The notes: a model not told the origin generated them from the sequence alone. A stretch of DNA of 64,000 bases from a bacterium (GCA_023667365.1 JAMPAG010000001.1:233001-297000), one strand, 5' to 3'. Counted from the first letter of the stretch, positions 27,901-35,016 are shown. Numbers and translations: made by a program.

Positions 27901-28326
27901 AAAGAGGAAAAGAAAGCGGAATGGACGCTGGAGGATTTCAGCGGAAAGCGGGTGCTGCTCGTGGAAGACATTGAGTTAAACCGCGAGATCGCGGAGGTCA
28001 TATTGACGGAGGCGGGATTCTCGGTGGAATCGGCGCCGGACGGAACCGACGCAGTCGATATGGTGAGCCGTTCCGAGGAGTATTACTATGATGCGGTTCT
28101 AATGGATGTGCAGATGCCGATCATGAACGGTTATGAAGCGACCAGAACGATTCGGAGTCTGCCAAGAAATGATGTGAAGACGCTGCCGATCATCGCCATG
28201 ACGGCAAACGCATTAGAGGAGGATAAGGAAGCAGCCATCAAGAACGGCATGAACGCGCATATTGCCAAACCGTTAGACATGAAGATTTTCATGTCGGTAC
28301 TGCGCCAATATCTTCCGAAGAAATAG
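24931..28326 (+). CDS. hybrid sensor histidine kinase with two receiver domains
   Basis: The 1131-residue protein has a membrane segment at about residues 10-28, an external Cache-like sensor of about 245 residues, a second membrane segment (about 285-305), PAS-like regions, then HisKA with His628 in MSHDIRTPMN, an HATPase domain (NLLSNAVKYTP, EGTGLGMAI), and two receivers with phosphoacceptors Asp920 (DWQMPEISG) and Asp1059 (DVQMPIMNG). No DNA-binding output exists, so the phosphate must pass to another protein. The ATG at 24931 follows AGGGAGG by seven bases. It is monocistronic. Confidence 0.93.
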   Translation: MKKRKYLSQVVYVVLLLAAIIIVFQWYTAQNRKRMEERNKNYAADAAQQTADRIDEELDNARSLINTYRYFVEKSLTGPEFFVQSLEEIEDRSLFDALIFTDAEGIDHTVDGRTSDASGRDYYVQGMAGNSGIYVVFDSAFFDETMLSFYAPVRYEGEIIGVLRGVYLAEEYLKDMLTTTYFGEAATVHLCLPDGDIMACSDSRSHQGAMVDMLLETGFIDGETAKLASKVFENGGEGAFVCAPGYKTDNLCVIHLSSNPFVLVQTFPKDVTERMIQAENLVGIRLEAMLIGLFVLYMIAVLVTIRREKKLLEKENTEMGYIINGVNTLFSRFAMVDLENDTYQYLAGTRPENSGLSVSGDYQDLARYLSGLLIEEDARKEFAEFIDKQSIIEAMRKHNDLRLEGHVRHDGRTEWEHFSVICLERKNGDATKVLFIRQSITEIKEKELRIQAEMSLADRKERQYRIAITSNAFSTFEFNLTKDLIETDIVRELNGETVSLLNKIGLKAPCRASECFERWKAFVLEESAEEYARVVNIGYLEQCFAQGNAEVNVDYWGWASAGVPMCVRQTFIMTRDYDTGDIMVMVVSKEITEQVQKQRAQTQALQDALMQAQHANAAKTTFLSNMSHDIRTPMNAIIGFTTIAVSHIDNRDQVMDCLQKVLSSSNHLLSLINDILDMSRIESGKVQIKEQECNISELMHNLVDIIQPQIKAKQLELFIDTFEVVNEDVFADPLKLNQVFINLLSNAVKYTPAQGSISFRIIQKTTFRHGYGDYTFIIKDNGIGMSSEFLDHIFEPFERESTTTRSGIEGTGLGMAITKNIVEMMNGTISVESEAGKGSTFTVEISLKLQDVKKNAEQLKQLDGLRALVVDDDFNICNSVSKMLNKIGMRAEWTTSGREAAYRAKTAHEEGNSYHTYIIDWQMPEISGVETARRIRRAVGNEAPIIILTAYDWSDIEEEAKAAGVTAFCAKPLFMSDLKAALLTANNLNEKEEKKAEWTLEDFSGKRVLLVEDIELNREIAEVILTEAGFSVESAPDGTDAVDMVSRSEEYYYDAVLMDVQMPIMNGYEATRTIRSLPRNDVKTLPIIAMTANALEEDKEAAIKNGMNAHIAKPLDMKIFMSVLRQYLPKK

Positions 28327-28332
28327 CCTCCC

Positions 28333-28354
28333 CAAAAAGAATAAAGTCTTTTTG
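28333..28354 (+). terminator. terminator after the hybrid kinase gene
   Basis: AAAAAGA and TCTTTTT form a short AT-rich stem around ATAAAG just after the stop codon. It is a weak candidate. Confidence 0.45.
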
Positions 28355-28361
28355 TGTCATC

Positions 28362-28454
28362 CCATAGGCTGTCGGTGACATGCGGGTTGCCTTCAAAGAA
28401 CCGCACACCGATATAAGTATTGTAAGCTGGTGCTGTAATACGGTAATGCTATGG
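28362..28454 (+). ncRNA. candidate three-way-junction leader RNA
   Basis: A closing stem CCATAG (28362-28367)/CTATGG (28449-28454) encloses two hairpins: TCGGTG/CACCGA (28372-28377 with 28406-28411), extended by TGCGGGTT/AACCGCA, and GTATT/AATAC (28417-28421 with 28437-28441) with inner AGC/GCT. It does not match the conserved cores of cyclic di-GMP, SAM, TPP or purine riboswitches as I know them. A strong terminator starts two bases after it, an arrangement typical of attenuators. Confidence 0.5.
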
Positions 28455-28456
28455 AG

Positions 28457-28506
28457 AGCGGCAAAATTCCACGGATGGAGAAACGGGGAATTTTGCCGCT
28501 TTTTGT
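28457..28506 (+). terminator. strong terminator or attenuator upstream of the FliD-like gene
   Basis: AGCGGCAAAATTCC (28457-28470) and GGAATTTTGCCGCT (28487-28500) form a perfect 14-bp stem followed by five T residues. It lies about 100 bases before the next gene and directly after the candidate structured RNA. Confidence 0.85.
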
Positions 28507-28603
28507 GTGGCGGAACCGCGGGTGCGGATGGACGTCCGCGAAAACGGCAGGCAGAAAAAAGCGTGTGGCAGTCATTTTTTGACAGACGGGAGGAGAGACA
28601 CAA

Positions 28604-29266
28604 ATGAGAATTACGACACAAATGTTAAACGAGACGGCAAGAAAGGCGGGCGTACCGCTTCATACGACCAGCATGTTGAGTTATGTACAGAACAACGGTA
28701 AAACAAATACGCTGCCCTATGATCTGAATGCGGGGAACGAGTTAGAAGCATTCCGCAGGACGCGGGCGTATGAAAAACAGGAAGATGCGGCAAAGCGTCT
28801 GGAAGGGACGGCGAAGGAACTTGCCGGGCAGGGAAAGGACAACATCTATGAAAAGCCGGAGGACAGGGATGCGCTCACCGGGAAGGTGACAGAGCTTGTC
28901 CGGCAGTACAATGAGGTATTATCCGGATTTCAGGGAAGCAGCGATCTGATGGATACGTTTTACCGGCAGAACATGCAGTCTCTTGTGGCGGATCACGGGA
29001 AAGAACTGCAGAAAATCGGGATCACGGCGGACAAAAACGGTCAGCTTTCCGTCAATGAGCAGACCTTAAAGGATGCGGACTTAGAAGCGTTGAAGCAGAC
29101 GCTTTCGGGGGAGGATGGTTTTGCGGATTCCCTGTCGTTTCTCGCTTCTAAGATCGCAGATTATGCTTTTTCCAATCAACAGAGCGCCCAGAATCTATAT
29201 CAGTCGGACGGCAGCGCATCTGCCGCACTCATGCGCTATACAAACCAATATAACGCATGGGGATAA
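28604..29266 (+). CDS. FliD C-terminal-like protein
   Basis: The 220-residue product starts MRITTQMLNETARKAG, like the N-terminal ends of flagellin-type proteins. Its later half (VTELVRQYNEVLSGFQGSS, LQKIGITADKNGQLSVNEQ, DGFADSLSFLASKIADY) follows the pattern of the FliD C-terminal domain. It lacks the length of a full filament cap. I infer an extracellular or flagellum-associated role. The start has GGGAGGAGAG upstream. It heads a set of poorly characterised genes to 33541. Confidence 0.6.
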   Translation: MRITTQMLNETARKAGVPLHTTSMLSYVQNNGKTNTLPYDLNAGNELEAFRRTRAYEKQEDAAKRLEGTAKELAGQGKDNIYEKPEDRDALTGKVTELVRQYNEVLSGFQGSSDLMDTFYRQNMQSLVADHGKELQKIGITADKNGQLSVNEQTLKDADLEALKQTLSGEDGFADSLSFLASKIADYAFSNQQSAQNLYQSDGSASAALMRYTNQYNAWG

Positions 29267-29306
29267 CATCCGGGAAAGACAGAATACGGCTGAAATGAGG
29301 GGTGGC

Positions 29307-29831
29307 ATGAGAGTAACGATTTGTGGAAACAGTTCCGAGGACAGGGTAAGGATCAGAGAATTACTGGAGGAATATCAGCAAAAAAACGGACAGGCAATCG
29401 AAATTCAGGAATATTCGGAAACGGCGCCGCCGGACTATCCGGGTCAGACGACCGTATCCTTTCCGTTTGTCGGAGGGGAACATCTTTTGGACGTCTCTGA
29501 TATTCTGTATATTGAGACGGACAGGCATCAAAACATTTTTCACACGCCGCGCGCGTCCTACCGTCTTTATCAAAAGCTGGATGAAATCGAAAAAAGACTG
29601 GCGCCGTACGGATTTGTGAGGGCGCATCGGAGTTTCCTTGTCAATATGCGTTATATCAGAAAGATCAGCAGTTATGTGCTGAGGCTGTCCATGGCGGCGG
29701 AACGGACGGATTGCTTTGCGGAAAACATGGGCGGGCAGTCTTTTGTGGAGATTTCCGTCCCCAAATCCCGCTATGCGCATGTGAAAAAAGCATATGCGGA
29801 TTACTTAGGAACAAGCGGACAAAGGGAATAA
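29307..29831 (+). CDS. LytTR DNA-binding protein with shortened receiver
   Basis: The 174-residue product begins like a response regulator (MRVTICGNSSEDRVRIRELL) but the receiver stops after about 50 residues, with no phosphoacceptor aspartate. A LytTR domain follows (about 55-165: DVSDILYIETDRHQNIFHT, YGFVRAHRSFLVNMRYIRKI). LytTR proteins bind direct repeats in promoters. Without a receiver it may act without phosphorylation. The ATG follows GAGGGG. It sits inside the FliD-like gene set and may be its regulator. Confidence 0.8.
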   Translation: MRVTICGNSSEDRVRIRELLEEYQQKNGQAIEIQEYSETAPPDYPGQTTVSFPFVGGEHLLDVSDILYIETDRHQNIFHTPRASYRLYQKLDEIEKRLAPYGFVRAHRSFLVNMRYIRKISSYVLRLSMAAERTDCFAENMGGQSFVEISVPKSRYAHVKKAYADYLGTSGQRE

Positions 29832-29922
29832 TAGGCGGACGAAGCGGGCAAAAAACAGACATGTGACAGAACGGATCATGTGGATAAAGCAGATTACAAG
29901 CGGGCAAAGCGGTTGCGAAAGG

Positions 29923-30897
29923 ATGTGGGACAGAGACGTGAATACATTTTATGTAAACTATATGACCAAAACATTTGGCGGACTCGCACAAAACCGGTCT
30001 TTTCCGGGGCTGGCAGGCAATCGATGCGGCAGAGGAATGGCGGACGCAATCTTAGAAGCGGCAAAGCGCGCGGGCGTGGCGGATCAGGCGCAGGCAGCGC
30101 GCGTGAACGGGTCGGGTGCGGAGAAGTCAACGGTTGGGCCAAATACGGAAGCAGAAACGCAGACCGGCGAAAGGACCGCTGCAGATCAGGCAGGCGGGGC
30201 GGATGCAGAGACACCGACAGGTGAAACGAACACGGTAAGGCAGACAGGCGGGATGGATACGGAAGCACTGACAGGCGGGAATACCGCAGCGAGGCAGACA
30301 GGTGGTACGAGTACGGAAGCGCTGACAGATAGGACGAATGCAATGCGGCTGGCAGTTGATGCAATGACGCCGGAAGAATATAAGGAATATATTCGGGAGC
30401 GGATCTTCGCGCTGCCGATGCACGTTTCCCATATGCAGGACGCCGTCACGATCACGATTTCGGATGAGGGGCTGGCGGCGATGAAGCGCGATGCGGAGTA
30501 TGAGGAGTGGGTATTGAACGATCTGCGCGCCGGATGGGCGTGGGAAAATCCGTGGGCGCGCTATTTGGGCGGCGCTTATTCCGTCATTCATTACGGCGCG
30601 ACAAAAGAGGAATGTCATGCCGAAATGTGGAATGCCGGTTTCCGGCACGGAGACGGGAAGGGATTATTTGAGAGCATGTCAGGCAATGACGAAGAAGATA
30701 AGAAAAGAAAATCCGAGATTATTGTCAGACCGGACGGCTCCCGGTATCTGGTTATCAGCGAAGTGATCGGCGGCATGAAGGTCACGGTACTGAGCATAAA
30801 ACTCACAAAGCCGGAGGAACTGATGCAGAAGGCATCCGATATGGAGAACAGTGCGGCAGTGCAGGCGCTGCAGAAAACGGGGACAATGCCGGTGTAA
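29923..30897 (+). CDS. DUF6033-like protein with tandem repeats
   Basis: The product of about 325 residues has an N-terminal region of unknown role (VNTFYVNYMTKTFGG), four 18-residue Thr/Gly-rich repeats (bases about 30136-30350), then a conserved part MTPEEYKEYIRERIFALP, ITISDEGLAAMKRDAEYEEW and IVRPDGSRYLVI that resembles DUF6033. The start is uncertain: the frame opens with GTG at 29863, and ATG at 29923 or GTG at 29938 are alternatives, none with a convincing ribosome site. Function is unknown. Confidence 0.6.
   Translation: MWDRDVNTFYVNYMTKTFGGLAQNRSFPGLAGNRCGRGMADAILEAAKRAGVADQAQAARVNGSGAEKSTVGPNTEAETQTGERTAADQAGGADAETPTGETNTVRQTGGMDTEALTGGNTAARQTGGTSTEALTDRTNAMRLAVDAMTPEEYKEYIRERIFALPMHVSHMQDAVTITISDEGLAAMKRDAEYEEWVLNDLRAGWAWENPWARYLGGAYSVIHYGATKEECHAEMWNAGFRHGDGKGLFESMSGNDEEDKKRKSEIIVRPDGSRYLVISEVIGGMKVTVLSIKLTKPEELMQKASDMENSAAVQALQKTGTMPV
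30136..30350 (+). repeat. 54-bp in-frame tandem repeat (four units)
   Basis: Units of 18 residues such as GGMDTEALTGGNTAARQT are repeated four times with drift in the middle of the DUF6033-like gene. Confidence 0.75.
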
Positions 30898-30937
30898 AGG
30901 AAATTGCCCCAATTTATATGGCAGGGAGGGAATAATC

Positions 30938-31579
30938 ATGTATCTTGATTCGACTATTTTGGTCAACACAATATATGGAAATTCGAAAATAACACAAACA
31001 CAGTATGTGCACCATACGCAGAGCGCAGGATTTTCGCTCACATCCGATACACACCATACACAGAGCGCAGGATTTTCGCTCCATATCGGAAGCGGAGAGG
31101 ACGGCGACAAAATGCTGTCCGCGGCTTCAGGCAGAGGAAGCGGCGGTATGACCGTCTTTGAGCCCGCTGATTTCAATCCGGAACAGCCCGTATATAAGGT
31201 ATGCACTTGGGATGAAGCAGGAAATCGGACGGAGCGCATGGTGGATATTGCATATGTGAATCCGCATCACAGCGATGAGGCGGAAATGTTTGCCTATTCC
31301 TGTTATGCGGCAAAACGCGGCGCTTATCCGGAAGCGGCGGATTTATTTTTACGGACACGGGGGTATTTCCACGAAACATTGGCAGACACAGCGGATTGGT
31401 CAGAATCCGGAATGGATACCATGGATTCTGCAGAGCGGAGTTCCGCTTTACATTCCGCTTTGCGGAACGTAAAACAGGATTGGACGAAGCTGGCTGCCGC
31501 CATCATGCAGATGCAGTATGAGGGCGGCAATCTCAAAGGTTATCTGGAATATAAGAAATTTGTTGATTTTTTTGCGTAA
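30938..31579 (+). CDS. small protein, paralogue of the gene at 31658
   Basis: The 213-residue product starts at an ATG after GGGAGGG. A duplicated 14-residue segment beginning HHTQSAGFSL (42-bp repeat, from 31010) lies near the N-terminus. The core PVYKVCTWDEAGNRTERMVD and NPHHSDEAEM aligns with PVYLIKGLDAKGNEFSYEVD and NPSRCSYNEL of the protein at 31658, so the two are distant paralogues. No signal peptide or membrane helix is seen. Function is unknown. Confidence 0.6.
   Translation: MYLDSTILVNTIYGNSKITQTQYVHHTQSAGFSLTSDTHHTQSAGFSLHIGSGEDGDKMLSAASGRGSGGMTVFEPADFNPEQPVYKVCTWDEAGNRTERMVDIAYVNPHHSDEAEMFAYSCYAAKRGAYPEAADLFLRTRGYFHETLADTADWSESGMDTMDSAERSSALHSALRNVKQDWTKLAAAIMQMQYEGGNLKGYLEYKKFVDFFA
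31010..31093 (+). repeat. 42-bp in-frame duplication
   Basis: Two copies starting at 31010 and 31052 both encode HHTQSAGFSL followed by four variable residues. Confidence 0.75.
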
Positions 31580-31602
31580 AGATTTCGATGTTTTGCAGAT
31601 AA
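31577..31602 (+). promoter_or_regulatory. sigma-28-like promoter candidate
   Basis: TAAA (31577-31580, overlapping the upstream stop) and GCAGATAA (31595-31602) are 14 bases apart. The flagellar sigma consensus is TAAA-N15-GCCGATAA, so one -10 base and the spacing differ slightly. It would drive the gene at 31658. Confidence 0.4.
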
Positions 31603-31657
31603 CAAATGGAATAAAAAAAGAGATCACAAAGAATTGGTAAGCAAAAGGAGCGGACAT

Positions 31658-32374
31658 ATGCAGATCGCAAATACAAATCTAATGGCAGAGATACCGAATA
31701 CAACCGCGGCGCAGGCGGGAGCAGGGACAAAGAGCGCCGGAGCAAGAAACATTGGGGCAAGAAACGCGGGAACAAGGAATGCCGGAGCAAGAAGCGCCGG
31801 AATAGGATTCCAACGGCAGTCGGAAAGAGCAAAAAGTACAATAAATACAGAAAGCGCAACAAATACAGCGGATGCAGCGAATACAGGCGTTGACTTCTCT
31901 GGTCAAGTCGTGAAATGCGTCTCCGCGGGCGGACAAAAGGTGATGCTGAACTCGGATGCATTGATGTCTTACGCGAGTCCGCAGACAGGGGAATCCGTCA
32001 ACATTTATCGGGCGGAGCAGTACACGAAGGACAACCCGGTCTATCTCATAAAAGGACTGGACGCAAAGGGAAACGAGTTTTCTTATGAGGTGGATGCGTC
32101 GAAGATCAATCCTAGCAGGTGCAGTTACAATGAATTGATGGTATTAAATGTGGAGACAGGCGGCAATACGCCGGAAAATTACTTACACGCCGTTGCCATG
32201 CGGGATAAGGCAGGTGTTTCCAGCTACTTTGAACAGGCGGATTATTTGTCGGCGGGGAAGGCGGCGCTTATGGATCTCCGTACAGTCGGCGCATGGGATT
32301 CTTATTTATCCATGGACAAATGGCTTGGGCGGATCATTGCTTATGCCGCAAAGCAGGCGCAAGAGCTGTTTTAG
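31658..32374 (+). CDS. small protein, paralogue of the gene at 30938
   Basis: The 238-residue product has an N-terminal linker with 5-residue repeats of the AGARN type (bases about 31735-31800), then a core shared with the protein at 30938 (PVYLIKGLDAKGNEFSYEVD, INPSRCSYNELM), then a C-terminal helical part ending YAAKQAQELF. The ATG at 31658 follows AAAAGGAG. Function is unknown; the sigma-28-like promoter before it hints at a link to motility. Confidence 0.6.
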   Translation: MQIANTNLMAEIPNTTAAQAGAGTKSAGARNIGARNAGTRNAGARSAGIGFQRQSERAKSTINTESATNTADAANTGVDFSGQVVKCVSAGGQKVMLNSDALMSYASPQTGESVNIYRAEQYTKDNPVYLIKGLDAKGNEFSYEVDASKINPSRCSYNELMVLNVETGGNTPENYLHAVAMRDKAGVSSYFEQADYLSAGKAALMDLRTVGAWDSYLSMDKWLGRIIAYAAKQAQELF

Positions 32375-32445
32375 CGGAACTGTTTTTTGTGCGGTTTCCG
32401 GAAAAATAGGCGTTTTATGCCGTCTCTCTTAGGAAATGTGCTTTT

Positions 32446-32473
32446 TTTACCGATATATAAATAACGGTATAGT
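32446..32473 (+). promoter_or_regulatory. promoter region of the gene at 32501
   Basis: TTTACC (32446-32451) and TATAGT (32468-32473) are 16 bases apart. The same stretch contains ACCGATAT, close to the Bacillus sigma-D -10, but with a poor -35. A TACCG/CGGTA dyad surrounds it. Confidence 0.4.
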
Positions 32474-32500
32474 TTGGTCTGAATCAGGGAGGATGATGAC

Positions 32501-33541
32501 ATGGCGATAGGCGTAAGGGGATGGAACTCCGAAAGCTCGGCGGTCAAAACGTATCAGAGCGGCAATCGTGAGATCAAAAGAATCACATGCTATGACGCGG
32601 AAGGAAATGCAACAGGGACCATCAGTATTTCGCGTTCCAAAAAGCCGGACAAGACAAAGACGAAGAAGCTGAATTATAATTTTAAGGAAGTTTCGGCGTT
32701 CCTTATGAAGGCGAAGACTTCGGGCAGCGCAAGGCGCGCGGTGGCGATGGCGCAGAGAAAGGTCATCCAGCTGCGCAAAAAGTTAAAAAAAGGCGAGTAT
32801 AACGATCAGGAATTAGAGAGTGCGCTTGCGCACGCGGAGGCAATTGAACGCGCGGCAAAGAAGCACTTAAAGAATCTGCAGAAAGAAGAACGTACCAAAC
32901 GGCGGATGCAGAGCGAAGCGTTTGAGGACGATGTTTTTGAGGAAGAGCAGGATCGTTCCTACGGGGACATCGTGCAGGAAGCCATGCGGGAGAGCGGTAA
33001 CGGCGCAGGTGCCGACACATCCTTAGCGGACGGTATGCAGAATATGGTGCAGGACGCGGTGGAGCATGGAATGCCGGATTCGTTTGAGGAGCAGATTGCG
33101 TACGGACAGGCACAATTAGAGCGGCTCACAGAACTTGTGCAGCAGGGCGTACAGGAGACGATGGAGGAGCTGTTAAGCGACACGGTGGAAGAAGTCTTAG
33201 CTTCCGCCAAAGGCACGTTTGAGATGGTGGAGGAATCTTTAGAGGTCATCCCGATCAAGCCGGAGCCGGAAGAATTTGCCGCCAAAAAGAAAAAGCACCG
33301 TTCCGATGTGATGCGCGATATTGTGGAAGCGGACATGAAATATCTGAAAGCGTTTTTTGACCGCCTCCAAAAAGAAAAACAGAGCGCGGCGGGCGGCTTT
33401 GGCAATTCCGGTTCCTCGTCCGGTATCGGATATTCCAATGTAAGCGCAGGCGTCTCTTTGGAATTAAACGGCGCGTCCGTGCCGGTCAAGACGCAGGTTC
33501 CCGCGCCGCCGGAGGGCGGCAGCGTCGATGTCGCGATATAA
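32501..33541 (+). CDS. lineage-restricted coiled-coil protein
   Basis: The 346-residue product starts after GGGAGGATGATGAC. Residues about 22-45 (REIKRITCYDAEGNATGTIS) recall the D-x-x-GN core of the two upstream small proteins. A basic helical part follows (KKLNYNFKEVSAFLMKAKTS, MAQRKVIQLRKKLKKGEYND), then acidic helices, and a Gly/Ser-rich tail. No signal peptide or membrane segment is visible. I do not recognise a named family. The gene is followed by hairpin modules and a terminator, so it closes the set. Confidence 0.6.
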   Translation: MAIGVRGWNSESSAVKTYQSGNREIKRITCYDAEGNATGTISISRSKKPDKTKTKKLNYNFKEVSAFLMKAKTSGSARRAVAMAQRKVIQLRKKLKKGEYNDQELESALAHAEAIERAAKKHLKNLQKEERTKRRMQSEAFEDDVFEEEQDRSYGDIVQEAMRESGNGAGADTSLADGMQNMVQDAVEHGMPDSFEEQIAYGQAQLERLTELVQQGVQETMEELLSDTVEEVLASAKGTFEMVEESLEVIPIKPEPEEFAAKKKKHRSDVMRDIVEADMKYLKAFFDRLQKEKQSAAGGFGNSGSSSGIGYSNVSAGVSLELNGASVPVKTQVPAPPEGGSVDVAI

Positions 33542-33592
33542 AAGGACGCGAAGCGTCCTTTCAAAGAACTGCCCTTGGCAGTTCTTTTGGAA
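33541..33592 (+). repeat. hairpin-module spacer D
   Basis: AAAGGACGC-gaa-GCGTCCTTT (33541-33561, starting inside the stop codon area) is followed by AAAGAACTGCC-ctt-GGCAGTTCTTT (33563-33587). Confidence 0.8.
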
Positions 33593-33603
33593 ATGTGAGG
33601 AGA

Positions 33604-33636
33604 AAGACATCCCATATCTTGGGGTGTCTTCTTTTT
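33604..33636 (+). terminator. terminator upstream of the NlpC/P60 gene
   Basis: AGACATCCCA and TGGGGTGTCT form a stem around TATCT, followed by TCTTTTT. Confidence 0.7.
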
Positions 33637-33661
33637 GTATGCACTAAATTGTTTCATAGTA

Positions 33662-33689
33662 TTGACATCATTCAAAGACTTGTTATAAT
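33662..33689 (+). promoter_or_regulatory. promoter of the NlpC/P60 gene
   Basis: A perfect TTGACA (33662-33667) and a perfect TATAAT (33684-33689) are 16 bases apart, about 90 bases before the start codon. Confidence 0.75.
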
Positions 33690-33740
33690 AACTTGTAATA
33701 TATGAAACATTTTTGTAACATTTTATAAATAAGAAATATT

Positions 33741-33757
33741 TGTAACAATATTGTAAC
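33741..33757 (+). promoter_or_regulatory. WalR-like box in the NlpC/P60 leader
   Basis: TGTAAC-AATAT-TGTAAC matches the Bacillus WalR consensus TGTWAH-N5-TGTWAH exactly. Further half sites TGTAAC (33714) and TGTAAT (33694) lie upstream. WalR controls cell-wall hydrolase genes in Bacillus, and this gene encodes one. The site lies downstream of the predicted promoter, a position that would suit repression. Confidence 0.55.
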
Positions 33758-33777
33758 ATTTAATATTTGAGGTAACG

Positions 33778-35004
33778 ATGAAAGAGAAATTCCTACATAA
33801 CAGTCAAAAAAACGGAGATCAAAAAATCAGCAATCAAACAATCAGCGTTCAGAAGATCAGAACGATCATGAAGCGGGCTGCCTCTTGCACGTTGGCGTTC
33901 TGCATGATGTTTGCCTTGGACGACATACCGGTATCCGCGGCCAATTTTGAGGCTGCCGCCGTCATGGGAATTGACGGTGTTGTGGATAATGAGCAGCTCT
34001 TTTCGGACGACGAGGAGATTGACGAGGCGGATCCGGAGGAGTACAACATTTCCGGCGCAGGCGTGGAACTGATCATGGGCAGTATTGACAGTATGACGAA
34101 GCAGGATTTTGAGGATATGATGGAAAATCTTGAGATCGTCGAAGAGGAGGAGCCGAAGGAAAACTGGGGCTATGTAAATCTTGGGATTGCCGATGTCTCC
34201 GAAAATCTGAATATCCGCAGAGCGGCGGGGACGGATGCGGAAAAGGTCGGCGAGCTTCCTGCGGGATCAGGCTGCGAGGTGCTTGATACGGCGGATGGCT
34301 GGGCGCATATCCGCTCCGGCTCGGTCGAGGGTTATGTCAGCATGGACTATCTTGCGACAGGGGAGCGCGCGCAGGAAATGGCGCAACAGAACCAGACATT
34401 GACGGCGACCGTGCTGGCGCAGGCATTAAAAGTCAGAAAGCAGCCGGATACCGAACACGGCACATGGGGACTGGTCGCAAACGGCAGAGAGCTGGAAGTG
34501 GTAGAGGTTCTGGATAACGGATGGGTTGCTATCATATATGGCGACGGAATGGATGCCGCTTATGTGAGCGGCGACTATGTGGATGTCGCATACAAGCTGG
34601 ATACGGCTCTGACCATGACGGAAGTCCGTTATGGAAAAGGCGTGACGGATGCCGGAATTGATCTTGCGAACCGTGCGATCCAATATGTCGGCTGTCCGTA
34701 TGTTTACGGCGGCAACAGTTTATCAAACGGAACGGACTGTTCCGGATTTACGATGCTCTTATATGCCAAATACGGCATCAGCCTTTCGCATTCGGCGAGA
34801 GCGCAGGCGCGCTGCGGCACGGAAGTTTCCACGTCACAGCTTAGACCGGGCGATCTGGTATTTTATTCCAGCGGGGGCGGCATCGATCATGTGGCAATCT
34901 ATATCGGCGGCGGACAAGTCTGCCACGCGAGCAATCCGACAAACGGTATTATTATTACCGGTGTGAATTACCGTACGCCTGTCTGCGCGAGAAGACTTTT
35001 GTAA
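33778..35004 (+). CDS. secreted SH3-NlpC/P60 cell-wall hydrolase
   Basis: The 408-residue product has a late hydrophobic signal (about residues 35-58, ending VSAANF), an acidic stretch, two SH3-like domains (about 130-200 and 205-270), and a C-terminal NlpC/P60 peptidase domain with catalytic Cys321 (DCSGFT), His371 (DHVAIYIG) and His383. Such enzymes cut peptide stems of peptidoglycan outside the cell. The start at 33778 follows GAGGTAACG. A WalR-like box in the leader fits wall-stress control. Confidence 0.92.
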   Translation: MKEKFLHNSQKNGDQKISNQTISVQKIRTIMKRAASCTLAFCMMFALDDIPVSAANFEAAAVMGIDGVVDNEQLFSDDEEIDEADPEEYNISGAGVELIMGSIDSMTKQDFEDMMENLEIVEEEEPKENWGYVNLGIADVSENLNIRRAAGTDAEKVGELPAGSGCEVLDTADGWAHIRSGSVEGYVSMDYLATGERAQEMAQQNQTLTATVLAQALKVRKQPDTEHGTWGLVANGRELEVVEVLDNGWVAIIYGDGMDAAYVSGDYVDVAYKLDTALTMTEVRYGKGVTDAGIDLANRAIQYVGCPYVYGGNSLSNGTDCSGFTMLLYAKYGISLSHSARAQARCGTEVSTSQLRPGDLVFYSSGGGIDHVAIYIGGGQVCHASNPTNGIIITGVNYRTPVCARRLL

Positions 35005-35016
35005 AGGATGAAACCG

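Noticed and set aside
28362-28454. Cyclic di-GMP class I riboswitch
   Set aside because: The fold is a three-way junction, but the conserved core sequences and the tetraloop receptor of that class are absent.
28327-28621. Antisense ORFs in the spacer before the FliD-like gene
   Set aside because: They have no ribosome sites or recognisable domains and cover the hairpins, so they are shadows.
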